Below, piece by piece: positions 34,936 through 43,871 of a DNA stretch of 64,000 nt. The notes below the pieces were generated by a model. It saw only the letters and a program-made list of their open reading frames with translations, did no database searches and was not told the DNA's origin. The translations under genes and the position numbers were made by a program. Each line of letters starts with the position of its first letter. Positions within the stretch are counted from its first letter, which is position 1. The stretch comes from Crocinitomicaceae bacterium (GTDB lineage Bacteria > Bacteroidota > Bacteroidia > Flavobacteriales_D > Crocinitomicaceae), in the NCBI GenBank assembly GCA_029252405.1, contig JAQXBM010000007.1, positions 1-64,000 on the forward strand, read 5' to 3'.

Positions 34936-36225
34936 CTATCTGAGTCGGAATAGCAATCCAATATCTGCGTTGAAATAATTCAATCGTCCAATCGGAGCTA
35001 CCTTTTTATCAGCTTGATTCACATACATTCTGTAGCCGAAGTTTGCAAAACTGGAAATCCTTGGAGTAAAGTTCAAGGAGAACTGAACGAAAGGCTCGAA
35101 AGCAAACTGGCGAATATTAAGCGTATTCTTTGTCGTTGCTTCTGATTGATTCACCTCGAACATAGACGCGCCAGAGGTCGATGAAGATCCTGATTGGGCT
35201 AATTCATTGTGAGTAATCGACCCAAAATCAGATTGGAACGTCAAACCTGTACTCAGTCCAAATCGATTTTTCTGAATGAGTTTGAATTTGGTTTGTAGTG
35301 GAATAGTGAAGAATTTAAGCATTGATTCCATCGGTGGATTAGCAGTGGTCACAAATGTTGTCGTGTCATCATAAAAACTGAATTTTGTACGAGAATAACC
35401 GAATCCTATGGAAGCCGAAAAACGCATTGTGAAATCAAATTGTGAGAAGAGGCTAAACTCAAAATGACGATTGTAAGCTAATCGATCGTTAGAACTTGCA
35501 TAGCTGCTATCACCTGGCGTTGCGATGGCGTCGGCGGCAACTCTATTTCTTTGGAGGTAAGTGAACTCAGCGCCAACATGAATTGGGAGTCTACTTCGAA
35601 GGCGATTTACTCCGTCAAATTTGAGTGTAGGGTTCAGCTTTTGCGTGATGATTGATCCTTTTGGAGAGCTTAAAAACTTCAATGGAAGTTCGTCAACGTC
35701 CGAATCTCGATACGACGGGGCCTCATTAGTTGGAATAACCATACTTTCTTCAAGATTCCCTTGTGGTACAACAAGGTTTGCTGGTTCGACTGTTGGTTCG
35801 ATGATTTTTTCCTGAGAAGTTTGAGTCGACGGAAGAATGGAGTTTTGAAAAGTACCATCATTGATTTCTGTTGAGCTCGCTGAATTGAAATTGTCGGCAT
35901 CTGATTCAGTGTTCTCCAAGTTCGAATTCGCTTGGATTTCATTCGTCTCATTCATTTCTCCAGAAGTGGTTTCTTTTTGAATGATTTCAGACAATTGAAC
36001 TCCGCTTGATTCTGTCGAGACCGTGGAACGGTTCCCAGACTGAAACATCAAGCCAAATAATACCGTCGCAGCGAGTCCATTGAATATCCAAAACCAGATT
36101 CCTGCTCTGTCCGATTGACCAGCGTCCAATTCTGCTTCAATTGCACTCCAAACCGCCTCATCCGTCGAATGAGTGTGCCCTTCAAATCGAGCGCTCAGTA
36201 GTTCTTGTAGTTCGTTATTTAGCAT
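34936..36225 (-). CDS. Anti-sigma-like membrane protein fused to a beta-barrel-like domain
   Basis: The 429-aa protein has a short N-terminal cytoplasmic part (LQELLSARFEGHTHSTDEAVW), one TM helix (about 43-62), a long low-complexity Ser/Thr/Asn/Glu linker (about 70-190) and a C-terminal porin-like domain of amphipathic strands (VGAEFTYLQRNRV ... YFNADIGLLFRLR). It overlaps the upstream ECF sigma gene by 11 nt and so probably is its anti-sigma factor. A single polypeptide with an inner-membrane helix and an outer-membrane-type barrel would span the periplasm. I do not know a ligand. Confidence 0.75.
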   Translation of the reverse strand: MLNNELQELLSARFEGHTHSTDEAVWSAIEAELDAGQSDRAGIWFWIFNGLAATVLFGLMFQSGNRSTVSTESSGVQLSEIIQKETTSGEMNETNEIQANSNLENTESDADNFNSASSTEINDGTFQNSILPSTQTSQEKIIEPTVEPANLVVPQGNLEESMVIPTNEAPSYRDSDVDELPLKFLSSPKGSIITQKLNPTLKFDGVNRLRSRLPIHVGAEFTYLQRNRVAADAIATPGDSSYASSNDRLAYNRHFEFSLFSQFDFTMRFSASIGFGYSRTKFSFYDDTTTFVTTANPPMESMLKFFTIPLQTKFKLIQKNRFGLSTGLTFQSDFGSITHNELAQSGSSSTSGASMFEVNQSEATTKNTLNIRQFAFEPFVQFSLNFTPRISSFANFGYRMYVNQADKKVAPIGRLNYFNADIGLLFRLR

Positions 36226-36799
36226 GGCGTTCTTTTATTGGTTCAACGGCATATATTTCATTCACTTTTTTCTGAAGAAGCTTTTTTGCTCTAGAGAATT
36301 GAGATTTACTTGTTCCTGCGGCAATCCCTAATTGCTGGCCGATTTCCCGGTGCGTGAACCCTTCAATCGCATAGAGGTTGAAAACAACTCTAAATCCGTC
36401 GGGTAATTTTTGAATTTCTTGTTGAAGAATTTCTAAATCAACAGTTTCAAATAGCTCAGTTGACCCTCCTGTTTCTGCCTCTAGTGCAAGGTCATTCATA
36501 TGTTGAGAATGAATCGCTCGCTTGCGGTAAAACTCAATGGCTGTATTCACCGTTATTTTTCGAATCCAAGCGCCCAATTTACCTTTGTCATTGTAGCTTT
36601 TGAGATTCCTGAAGATCTTGATAAAACTCTCTTGAAGAATATCGTCGGCCTCAATTTCCGAACTCGCGTAGCGCATACATATCCCTTTCATCATCGGTGA
36701 AAATCGGTCATACAATTCTCGCTGTGCTTTGCGATGATTCTTCATGCAAGCAACAAGCAATTCTTGATCCGATAATTGACGATATGTGGGTTTAATCAC
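36215..36799 (-). CDS. ECF-type RNA polymerase sigma factor
   Basis: The 194-aa sigma factor has region 2 (EADDILQESFIKIFRNLKSY) and region 4 (HREIGQQLGIAAGTSKSQFSRAKKLL, within two quoted parts of one helix-turn-helix). The start is a GTG at 36799; the first internal ATG would remove the conserved SDQELLVAC segment. It is translationally coupled (11-nt overlap) to the membrane anti-sigma/beta-barrel fusion. It lacks a nearby FecR or TonB receptor, so it belongs to a different signalling type from the sigma factor at 2747. Confidence 0.9.
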   Translation of the reverse strand: MIKPTYRQLSDQELLVACMKNHRKAQRELYDRFSPMMKGICMRYASSEIEADDILQESFIKIFRNLKSYNDKGKLGAWIRKITVNTAIEFYRKRAIHSQHMNDLALEAETGGSTELFETVDLEILQQEIQKLPDGFRVVFNLYAIEGFTHREIGQQLGIAAGTSKSQFSRAKKLLQKKVNEIYAVEPIKERHAK

Positions 36800-36887
36800 G
36801 CGAATGCGGTGTGGATTTACGATCTATGTTCTAAATTACGTCCATTCTTTCAACTTTACACTATTTGCTTCTACTCATTTCAATTAT

Positions 36888-37175
36888 CTATTTGATTTCG
36901 GTAATCTCTATCGATCCATAATTTTTGTGATACAATTCGCAAAAGAATGTATCCGAGCTAGCGCGACATTCGGGAACTGTGTTATATTTCACTTTTAGAC
37001 TTGTTCCATCAGGATATGAGTTGATCATGGATGGATTACAGACCAAATAGTCTTTGTTGTTTATTTCTAAATACGTTCCGGTGCAATCGCGATCGATTGT
37101 TGCCTTTCTTCCATACTTTCCACATGAAGCTAACATGAGTATGGCGAAGACTGCCATTAGTAAGTTCTTTGTCAT
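36888..37175 (-). CDS. Small lipoprotein, 95 aa
   Basis: A clear lipobox (FAILMLASC) is followed by about 75 residues with three further Cys pairs-forming candidates (RDCTGTYLEI, LVCNPSMINS, PECRASSDTFFCELYHKN), so the periplasmic fold may be disulfide-bonded. No known family. It follows the next upstream gene by one nucleotide and is the last gene of a three-gene lipoprotein operon. Confidence 0.65.
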   Translation of the reverse strand: MTKNLLMAVFAILMLASCGKYGRKATIDRDCTGTYLEINNKDYLVCNPSMINSYPDGTSLKVKYNTVPECRASSDTFFCELYHKNYGSIEITEIK

Positions 37176-37176
37176 T

Positions 37177-38133
37177 TTAGAATCGTTTTACAAGGTTAAA
37201 TCCAACTGAGATGTCATTGTTTGGAGATTGATATCCAAATACATTCCAACTCAAATCACTCCGAGTTTTCTTCCCTCTGATTTGTTGAATCAGCGCATAG
37301 GTATTAAAAGCCGTTGAAAAAGTACCAAAGGCAATATTGAACATTGAAAGGTTTTGATTTCGCTTGTTTACAGAGCCGCTCCACGTCCATGGGTCAATAT
37401 ACTGGCGATTGTAATTGATCGCTCCCAGTGTTATTTGACTTACACCAGATGCCATTCCAATTGTAGGGGCAATCCATCCGCCCTTGCTAGGTTTTTTTAA
37501 GTTGCTCATACTAATCAACGAAGTTGAAAGTCCAATACCACTAATCGCTGAAGATGAAATCGCGTATCCTGGTGGAACGTAGTTTTCATCATAGTAAATC
37601 GGCGAGCCGTAAGTTGGTTGAATCATGGCGCACTCTTTCAGTGTCAATCCACTTTGTTCAACCCACTTGATCAATTCAGGGTTTGTCATTTCGTAAATGG
37701 TCGCGTAATTTTCGCTTGCTTCAATCGATGCTACTAGATCTTCATTTCCTGTTTGCTGAACAAGGTATCCAACTGCACAAATTTGATTGTTTTTGTCACG
37801 GAAGCACGGCTTTCTTTGGTTTGGATAATCATAGTTCGATGGAAATTCTCCATTTCTCCAATAGTTACTCAGTAAGTTGATCGCAATTTTCCGGTTTTCT
37901 TGAAGCTCTTTTGAAAGATGGCTCACATCCTGTTCAAGAAGGAGATTTTCAACGTAGGCAAGATGAATTTGGATGCGTTCTTTTTCATTCAAGTCTGAAG
38001 GGATTGCTGCGCCGAATGTGACTTCATAACTTTCATTTCCAAGAATTGGGTTGATTCCATCTTCTGACGGCTGAGTAAAATACAATCCAGCTACTCCTGC
38101 TGCGATCACGATTAAAAAAGGGATGATTTTCAT
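37177..38133 (-). CDS. Exported protein of unknown function, 318 aa
   Basis: The ATG at 38133 (MKIIPFLIVIAAGVAGLYF) is preferred to the ORF-track start, which overlaps the upstream gene. After a signal or anchor helix comes a conserved segment YPNQRKPCFRDKNNQICAVG with two Cys, then PELIKWVEQSGLTLKECAMI, and a C-terminal half rich in Gly/Ser with two or three hydrophobic stretches. I have a general memory of the Cys-containing segment in Bacteroidota hypothetical proteins but no function. Confidence 0.6.
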   Translation of the reverse strand: MKIIPFLIVIAAGVAGLYFTQPSEDGINPILGNESYEVTFGAAIPSDLNEKERIQIHLAYVENLLLEQDVSHLSKELQENRKIAINLLSNYWRNGEFPSNYDYPNQRKPCFRDKNNQICAVGYLVQQTGNEDLVASIEASENYATIYEMTNPELIKWVEQSGLTLKECAMIQPTYGSPIYYDENYVPPGYAISSSAISGIGLSTSLISMSNLKKPSKGGWIAPTIGMASGVSQITLGAINYNRQYIDPWTWSGSVNKRNQNLSMFNIAFGTFSTAFNTYALIQQIRGKKTRSDLSWNVFGYQSPNNDISVGFNLVKRF

Positions 38134-38144
38134 ATTGATTTGAA

Positions 38145-38549
38145 TTAAATGCGTTCGTATTTTTGTTGACACCCACAGATACAAGGGAAGCTTATGATTA
38201 GCGTATTCCCGTTCAATGTGTAGTTGTATGACATTGGCATCATGCTTACGCAGTTGTCTGGCGCCAAAGTTTCATTCGAAATATCATAGGTTCCTGTATG
38301 GATTAAGCCTGCTTGACTAGTCATTTGACACATATCACCGTTCGCCTCAAATGTGCCATTTGCGTAAAATCGTATTTCTTTACTGCTAGTAATTGGATTA
38401 AACGTTCCACTTCCATCTCCAGGGTCAGCCAGCTGTTCAGTCAGTTGCCACTTTCCGACAATTTCATTACCGAATCCGCATTCTGTTTTTTGACAGCTTG
38501 CCAATAGTAGGATTAGACTGCTTAGGATAAAAAGCGTTACGTTTTTCAT
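38145..38549 (-). CDS. Lipocalin-like lipoprotein, 134 aa
   Basis: The lipobox LILLLASC is followed by VGKWQLTEQLADPG, FYANGTFEANGD and YNYTLNGNTLIISF, the pattern of small lipocalin-like domains of Bacteroidota (about 100 residues forming a beta-barrel). The C-terminus contains a CICGC cluster, unusual for the group. First gene of a three-gene operon (gap 11 nt). Confidence 0.75.
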   Translation of the reverse strand: MKNVTLFILSSLILLLASCQKTECGFGNEIVGKWQLTEQLADPGDGSGTFNPITSSKEIRFYANGTFEANGDMCQMTSQAGLIHTGTYDISNETLAPDNCVSMMPMSYNYTLNGNTLIISFPCICGCQQKYERI

Positions 38550-38633
38550 ACTGGGTGTTTACTATCATAATGATCCAAATTCAAAAAGGGTTGCATGCGA
38601 AAGCAAATAATTATTCCTGCGTGATTTTTCGAC

Positions 38634-38645
38634 TATATTTGCGCC
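38634..38645 (+). promoter_or_regulatory. -7 box of a leaderless transcript
   Basis: TATATTTG is followed by CGCC and then directly by the ATG of the MFS gene. With transcription starting about five bases after the box, the mRNA would begin at the start codon. Confidence 0.55.
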
Positions 38646-39854
38646 ATGAATTCCAAGAATGCGATGCTCTTTATTTTCATCACAATTGTGATTGATGCAA
38701 CTGGACTTGGAATTATTATTCCGACGCTTCCTGATTTGATTGCTGAAACCAGTAATGTGAAGTTGGGTGAGTCAAAAATGTATGCAGGCTACATCGCCAT
38801 GGTCTACGCGGCCATGCAATTCATTTTTGCGCCAATTGTTGGGGGATTAAGCGATCGATATGGACGTCGTCCAGTGCTGCTTTTGTCATTATTCGGTCTA
38901 GCTATCGACTACGTGATTATGTTCTACGCACCCTCTTTGATGTGGTTAGTCATAGGACGCTGCATTTCGGGTATGTTTGGTGCGAGCTATTCCACGGCTA
39001 CCGCCTACATTGCGGATATTTCAACCAATGAAACCCGGACGAAGAATTTCGGAATGGTTGGAGCGGCATTTGGAGTTGGATTCATTATTGGTCCAGCCAT
39101 TGGGGGAGTGCTCGGAGATGTCGGAATTCGCATGCCATTTCTTTTCGCAGCAGGACTTTCATTTTTAAATTTCGTGTACGGATTCTTCGTCCTAAAGGAA
39201 ACGTTGGCAGTAGAAAATCGTCGTCCTTTCTCGTTGAAACGATCGAATCCAATTGGGTCATTTATTCAAATTGTGAAGTACAAGGAATTGGCCAACATGT
39301 TCATCGTGATTTTCATGTATTACCTCGCTGGAACGGCAATTCAAAATACATGGGTTTACTTGACCAAAGAACGCTTCTTGTGGACAGAGTTGGATGTGGG
39401 AATTTCCCTTGCAACGGTGGGAGTGTGCGTCGCGATTGTCCAAGGTGGATTAACAGGAATTTTCGCGAAGAAATGGGGGGATGTGAAAACAGCCTATGTC
39501 GGTTTGGTGATGTTTGTTTTAGCAACAACAGGGATCGGTTTTGCGAATAGCGGATGGATGCTCTACGCATTGATGTTACCCTACGCATTCACTGGACTTG
39601 CAGGTCCAACGATTCAAGCAATTATGTCCAAAAACACCTCGGCTTCGGAGCAGGGGGAATTGCAAGGCTCCATTACCAGTATTGTCAGTCTAGCTGAGAT
39701 TGTCGGGCCTGTTTTTATGATGGCATTGATGTCATGGACAACCGTTGGGATCCCAGAAGAAGAACGGGTTTATGGTTCTCCATATTTCGCTGCAGCCGTA
39801 TTCGTAATTGTCGGTTTTTTCTTCTTTTATCGAGCTGTTAAAAGACAAGCGTAA
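38646..39854 (+). CDS. MFS exporter, TetA/TCR type
   Basis: The 402-aa protein has 12 TM helices and the drug:H+ antiporter motifs GGLSDRYGRRPVLLLS (motif A) and VGAAFGVGFIIGPAIGGVLG (motif C), like tetracycline-resistance exporters of the TetA group. Related Bacteroidota proteins are annotated TCR/Tet family; the real substrate may be another small molecule. It ends one nucleotide from the stop of the convergent acs gene. Confidence 0.88.
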   Translation: MNSKNAMLFIFITIVIDATGLGIIIPTLPDLIAETSNVKLGESKMYAGYIAMVYAAMQFIFAPIVGGLSDRYGRRPVLLLSLFGLAIDYVIMFYAPSLMWLVIGRCISGMFGASYSTATAYIADISTNETRTKNFGMVGAAFGVGFIIGPAIGGVLGDVGIRMPFLFAAGLSFLNFVYGFFVLKETLAVENRRPFSLKRSNPIGSFIQIVKYKELANMFIVIFMYYLAGTAIQNTWVYLTKERFLWTELDVGISLATVGVCVAIVQGGLTGIFAKKWGDVKTAYVGLVMFVLATTGIGFANSGWMLYALMLPYAFTGLAGPTIQAIMSKNTSASEQGELQGSITSIVSLAEIVGPVFMMALMSWTTVGIPEEERVYGSPYFAAAVFVIVGFFFFYRAVKRQA

Positions 39855-39855
39855 A

Positions 39856-41754
39856 TCACATCGATTTCTCCACAATTTCATCTACTAAACTAGGGTCGAG
39901 AAGGGTAGAAGTATCACCAAAATTGGATTTTTCGCCTTCGGCAATCTTTCTCAGAATTCGTCGCATGATTTTCCCTGATCGCGTCTTTGGAAGACCAGTT
40001 ACCAGTTGAATTTTATCAGGCTTCGCAATTTTTCCAATTCCTTCAGAAACCGAGTTAGTCAATGCAGCAACGATCGTGTCTCGATCTTCAATTTTACTTG
40101 GGTCCACGACAACGTAGGCATAAATTCCTTGGCCCTTGATGTCATGTGGGTACCCCACAACTGCTGATTCAATCGCATACTCATTTGTGTTGATTGCGTC
40201 TTCAATTTCCGCTGTTCCAAAACGGTGTCCGGATACATTAATTACGTCATCAACACGGCCAATAATACGGTACATTCCATCTGCATCTCGCTTCGCTCCA
40301 TCTCCCGTGAAATAGTAATTTTCATAGTTTGAGAAATAGACGTTTTTGCAGCGCTCATGATCTCCATAAGTCGTTCTTAAAATCGACGGCCACGGATGTT
40401 TGATGCAGAGGTAGCCTTCTTGGTCATTCTCTTCAATTTCGTTTCCTTCTCCATCCAAAAGAACAGGTTGAATTCCGGGAAGCGGATATCCTGCATGAGT
40501 AGGATGCATAGGAGATAAATTTCCTAACCCTGAAAGCATAATTCCTCCAGTTTCCGTCTGCCACCACGTATCAACAACAGGACAATTTTTCTTTCCAATA
40601 TTGTCGAAATACCATTGCCAAGCTTCTTCATTGATGGGCTCTCCAACAGATCCAATCACTTTCAAAGAAGAAAGGTCACTGCGATTCACGACATCCAATC
40701 CACAACCCATTAAAGAGCGAATTGCCGTTGGGGCGGTATAAAACTGATTCACCTTGTATTTTTCGCACACTTGCCAGAATCGGCCCGGATCAGGGTAGGT
40801 TGGAACTCCTTCAAAAATAACGGAAGTTGCCCCTGCCAAAAGTGGTCCATAAACGATGTAAGAATGTCCAGTAATCCAGCCGATATCCGCTGTACACCAA
40901 AACACATCACCTTCCTCATATTGAAAAACATTCTGGAAGGAATACGAAGTATACACCATGTATCCGCCGCAGGTATGCACAACACCTTTTGGTTTTCCTG
41001 TTGATCCTGATGTGTACAAAATGAACAACATGTCTTCCGCGTCCATTACTTCAGCTTCGCAAGTAGTTGACTGATCTTCCATGAGTTCGTGGTACCACAA
41101 ATCACGATCAGCTTTCATTTCTGGGTTCGAATGCACGCAGTCAACTACGATCGAATGTTCGACACTCGGACATGTGAGCAATGATTCGTCCACCATGGAT
41201 TTCAAATCAACTTTCTTCATTCCACGATTCAGTCCGTCTGCTGTAATGACCAATTTCGCTTGAGCATCATTGATTCGATCGGCCAAGGCATTTGATGAGA
41301 ATCCAGCGAAAACAATCGAGTGGATGGCGCCAATTCGCGCGCAAGCTAAAATCGCTACCACAGATTCTAAAATCATCGGCATGTAAATACACACGCGATC
41401 ACCTTTTCCAACGCCCAGTCCGCGCATTGCATTCGACAATTTGCACACTTCAGCGTGCAATTCTCGGTATGTGATTTGTTTCCCTTCTGCATTGATATCA
41501 TTCGCTTCCCAAAAGAAAGCAACTTGATCTCCTCGCGTTGCTAAATGACGATCCAACAGGTTTTCAGTAATGTTCAATTGTCCTCCTTCAAACCACTTCA
41601 CTTTGGGCTCGCTAAAATTCCAATTGAGTGTATTCGACCAGGGTTTTTTCCACTCGAAAGTATTGGCGATTTCCGACCAGAAGTCCGCTGGGTTTTCGAC
41701 ACTTTGTGCGTATTTATGCTGATATTCCTCGAAGGAAGTAATGCGTAGGCTCAT
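39856..41754 (-). CDS. acs: Acetyl-CoA synthetase (AMP-forming)
   Basis: The enzyme converts acetate, ATP and CoA to acetyl-CoA. At 632 aa it is full length, with the AMP-binding motif YTSGSTGKPKGV, WWQTETGG, GYLCIKHPWP and the acetylation-sensitive lysine in KTRSGKIMRRILRKIA at the C-terminus. Standing alone, with TTG...TATTTTAG upstream on the minus strand, it appears independently transcribed. Confidence 0.97.
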   Translation of the reverse strand: MSLRITSFEEYQHKYAQSVENPADFWSEIANTFEWKKPWSNTLNWNFSEPKVKWFEGGQLNITENLLDRHLATRGDQVAFFWEANDINAEGKQITYRELHAEVCKLSNAMRGLGVGKGDRVCIYMPMILESVVAILACARIGAIHSIVFAGFSSNALADRINDAQAKLVITADGLNRGMKKVDLKSMVDESLLTCPSVEHSIVVDCVHSNPEMKADRDLWYHELMEDQSTTCEAEVMDAEDMLFILYTSGSTGKPKGVVHTCGGYMVYTSYSFQNVFQYEEGDVFWCTADIGWITGHSYIVYGPLLAGATSVIFEGVPTYPDPGRFWQVCEKYKVNQFYTAPTAIRSLMGCGLDVVNRSDLSSLKVIGSVGEPINEEAWQWYFDNIGKKNCPVVDTWWQTETGGIMLSGLGNLSPMHPTHAGYPLPGIQPVLLDGEGNEIEENDQEGYLCIKHPWPSILRTTYGDHERCKNVYFSNYENYYFTGDGAKRDADGMYRIIGRVDDVINVSGHRFGTAEIEDAINTNEYAIESAVVGYPHDIKGQGIYAYVVVDPSKIEDRDTIVAALTNSVSEGIGKIAKPDKIQLVTGLPKTRSGKIMRRILRKIAEGEKSNFGDTSTLLDPSLVDEIVEKSM

Positions 41755-41791
41755 GATTTTTGATTTGAAGACCTAAAATAACAAAAAGAAG

Positions 41792-43438
41792 CTATTCAAG
41801 TCGAAGCAGATACTCATATTCTAGTTCCGATTCTCTTGACCATTCCAGTAAGAAAGACAAAGTCAGCAGGGTAGCACGTTGCGAAGGGTATTTCTTTACA
41901 ACGCTCGCACCTCTGCGCTCTTCAATTTCGAGGTATCCTGCTTCATTGGTGAAGACGAGTGATCCTTTCTCAGCATCCAACAATTCTCGCGTATCCCAAG
42001 TCGGAACAAAGCGCTGAGCGGAGAAATGAATCGAGTGACTTTCATAGGCGTAGAGGTTCACGTCGAGTTTCTTTTTACGAATTTCAGTACCAGCCACAGA
42101 ACTCGATTGATAGCTGAGAAGGTTCGGGTAGAAGTGTGTTGACATGACCAAATTGAAACCAATTGCGACGAGAATAGCAGGAAATAAAATCCTCTCAGGT
42201 CGATTTTTGAGTCCGCGAAAGGCAATCCATGAAAGAATGAATAATCCGCTCAAAATGATGGGCAAAAGCACCGATTCAATTGGGAACACGACGGACATCA
42301 ATACAATCGAGGCGATCCAAAATAACTGCATAAATCCGAAGTGATATTTCGCCAACTTTTCGCGCAGCTGATCAGAAAATCCAAAGATGAAATTAGCGGT
42401 TAGAATTGCTGCAAACGGGAAGATCACAAAGATATAATGGGGAAGCTTATAATGAGATAATGAGAGCGCGATGAAGATCAAAATGAATCCTCCAAGGGTA
42501 ATAAATTCTCCTTGCAACGTGACCTTCTGGAGGAGCTTTCTGATCAAGTTTCTCACTTTAACAAAAAGCGCTGGAACAAAGAAGAAAATCCAAGGTTGAA
42601 AGTCCCATAAAATCGAATGGGTGAAGAAGAAATAACCCGAGTCGTTTGACCAGTAATTCTCTCCCGTAATTCGACCAAAACTTTGCGTCCAAAAGAAGAA
42701 CTTAAGTCCAGATGGGCCTTCCAATCCATACACCGTTTTTTCAGGATGGAGATCGAATTGAGTGTACAATCCGTAGCACATAGGAAAAAGCAAAATACCG
42801 ACCAAAATCAGGAGTAAAATCCACCTTGGATTGAAGATGTTTTTCCATTGTTTTTTGAGGAGGAATTCGGTCCCAAATGCTGCGGCGAGAATGACCAAAA
42901 TCAGCGGTCCTTTTGACATCATTGCACCTGCAATTCCGACCGCTAAAAGAATGAAATGAATGCTCTTTTTGGTTTGAAGGTACGCCGCCATTTGCCAAAC
43001 TGAAAACATAGTTAAACCGAGTAGCATCGAATCAGTTCGGACATCATTCGTAATCAAGAATAAAGCTTGAGTTGACGCTAAAATCAAGGCTGATGCGAGC
43101 GCAATTTGTTTCGAATAATACAATCGTGCAAATCGGAAAGTGCTGTAAATTCCTAGCAATGTGATTAACACCGAAGGCAGTTTGTACGAGAAGTTGGAGA
43201 TCCCAAATGCCATGTAAGAAACGGCGGTTGTCCAAAAAAGGAGGGGAGGTTTGTCCAGGTAATCTTTGCCGTGCTCGTATACATGCAGAAAGGACTTTGT
43301 CCAGCTCATTTCCATAGAAATCACGGAGTATTGAGCGGCATCGACCTCCATCACGTCGATGAACAGGTTGAAAAAGTACACAATGAATATCCCTCCAAAG
43401 ATTAGATGGTATCGGTATTTCCAGAGGAATTCATTCAT
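41792..43438 (-). CDS. GT39/ArnT-like membrane glycosyltransferase
   Basis: The 548-aa polytopic membrane protein has about 12 TM helices. The first periplasmic loop has acidic residues (DVMEVDAAQYSVISMEM) and HGKDYLDKPPLLFWTTA, the signature of dolichyl/undecaprenyl-phosphate sugar transferases of the PMT/ArnT fold (PF13231-like). It should transfer a lipid-linked sugar to lipid A, protein or another envelope acceptor. TACTTTTG upstream may be its -7 box. Confidence 0.85.
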   Translation of the reverse strand: MNEFLWKYRYHLIFGGIFIVYFFNLFIDVMEVDAAQYSVISMEMSWTKSFLHVYEHGKDYLDKPPLLFWTTAVSYMAFGISNFSYKLPSVLITLLGIYSTFRFARLYYSKQIALASALILASTQALFLITNDVRTDSMLLGLTMFSVWQMAAYLQTKKSIHFILLAVGIAGAMMSKGPLILVILAAAFGTEFLLKKQWKNIFNPRWILLLILVGILLFPMCYGLYTQFDLHPEKTVYGLEGPSGLKFFFWTQSFGRITGENYWSNDSGYFFFTHSILWDFQPWIFFFVPALFVKVRNLIRKLLQKVTLQGEFITLGGFILIFIALSLSHYKLPHYIFVIFPFAAILTANFIFGFSDQLREKLAKYHFGFMQLFWIASIVLMSVVFPIESVLLPIILSGLFILSWIAFRGLKNRPERILFPAILVAIGFNLVMSTHFYPNLLSYQSSSVAGTEIRKKKLDVNLYAYESHSIHFSAQRFVPTWDTRELLDAEKGSLVFTNEAGYLEIEERRGASVVKKYPSQRATLLTLSFLLEWSRESELEYEYLLRLE

Positions 43439-43587
43439 TCAAGAGTACGTTTTGAACTTCTAAAATTAGTGATTCAAAAGTAAGGGCAGCAGATTTTGCT
43501 TCTTTTTGAGTTGATTGTTCGTTTGAATAACAAGAATTGCACGATGCATTTTTTTAAGAATTCTCGATTGATGAAGATTAAATCCAT

Positions 43588-43595
43588 TATATTTG
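43588..43595 (+). promoter_or_regulatory. -7 box of tRNA-Leu
   Basis: A perfect TATATTTG lies 16 nt before the mature 5' end of the tRNA. Confidence 0.6.
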
Positions 43596-43611
43596 CAATC
43601 CCAATTTACAT

Positions 43612-43693
43612 ACCCATGTGGCGGAATTGGTAGACGTGCACGCTTGAGGGGCGTGTGTCCTAGGACGTGTGGGTTCGACTCCCATCGTGGGTA
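43612..43693 (+). tRNA. tRNA-Leu, anticodon GAG
   Basis: The 82-nt gene folds with acceptor stem ACCCATG/CGTGGGT, type II variable arm (GTGTCCTAGGACG), T arm GTGGG-TTCGACT-CCCAT and anticodon stem CACGC/GCGTG around loop TTGAGGG, giving anticodon GAG (43646-43648), which reads CUC and CUU. The discriminator is A and CCA is not encoded. The minus-strand ORF over it (MYPRWESNPH...) is a familiar artefact of tRNA-Leu. Confidence 0.95.
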
Positions 43694-43703
43694 CAAAAAA
43701 TAC

Positions 43704-43752
43704 AGGGTGAGTGTAAAGAGCGAGAGCGATTGACATTCACCCTTATTTTTTT
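43704..43752 (+). terminator. Terminator of tRNA-Leu
   Basis: AGGGTGAGTGT pairs with ACATTCACCCT (one G-U) and is followed by ATTTTTTT. Confidence 0.85.
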
Positions 43753-43763
43753 CTGAGCACCCG

Positions 43764-43837
43764 CACTCAAACTCACACTAAATCTTGTCATTGAAAATCT
43801 GAAGTTTTACCTCAACTTTCTCACTCAAACTCACACT
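43764..43837. repeat. 16-bp direct repeat pair
   Basis: CACTCAAACTCACACT occurs at 43764-43779 and 43822-43837. Only two copies, so it is not an array. The right arm of the tRNA terminator is a partial relative. Confidence 0.7.
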
Positions 43838-43845
43838 TTTTCTAT

Positions 43846-43871
43846 GTAGGCTGAGCGGAGCCGAAGTCTAC
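43846..43871. repeat. GCTGAGCGGAG(C/T)CGAAG palindromic repeat
   Basis: GTAGGCT/AGTCTAC forms a 7-bp stem around GAGCGGAGCCGA. A relative is at 57070-57091, and weaker ones at 24575 and 26385. Similar sequences (CTTCGACTCCGCTCAG) are, from memory, scattered through many Bacteroidota genomes. It reaches the stop codon of the adjacent repeat-protein gene. Confidence 0.55.

Noticed and set aside
43466-43696. 76-aa ORF on the minus strand (MYPRWESNPH...)
   Set aside because: It is the antisense translation of tRNA-Leu(GAG), a known artefact.
43764-43837. Possible CRISPR-like repeat
   Set aside because: Only two 16-bp copies, no regular spacer series and no cas genes.
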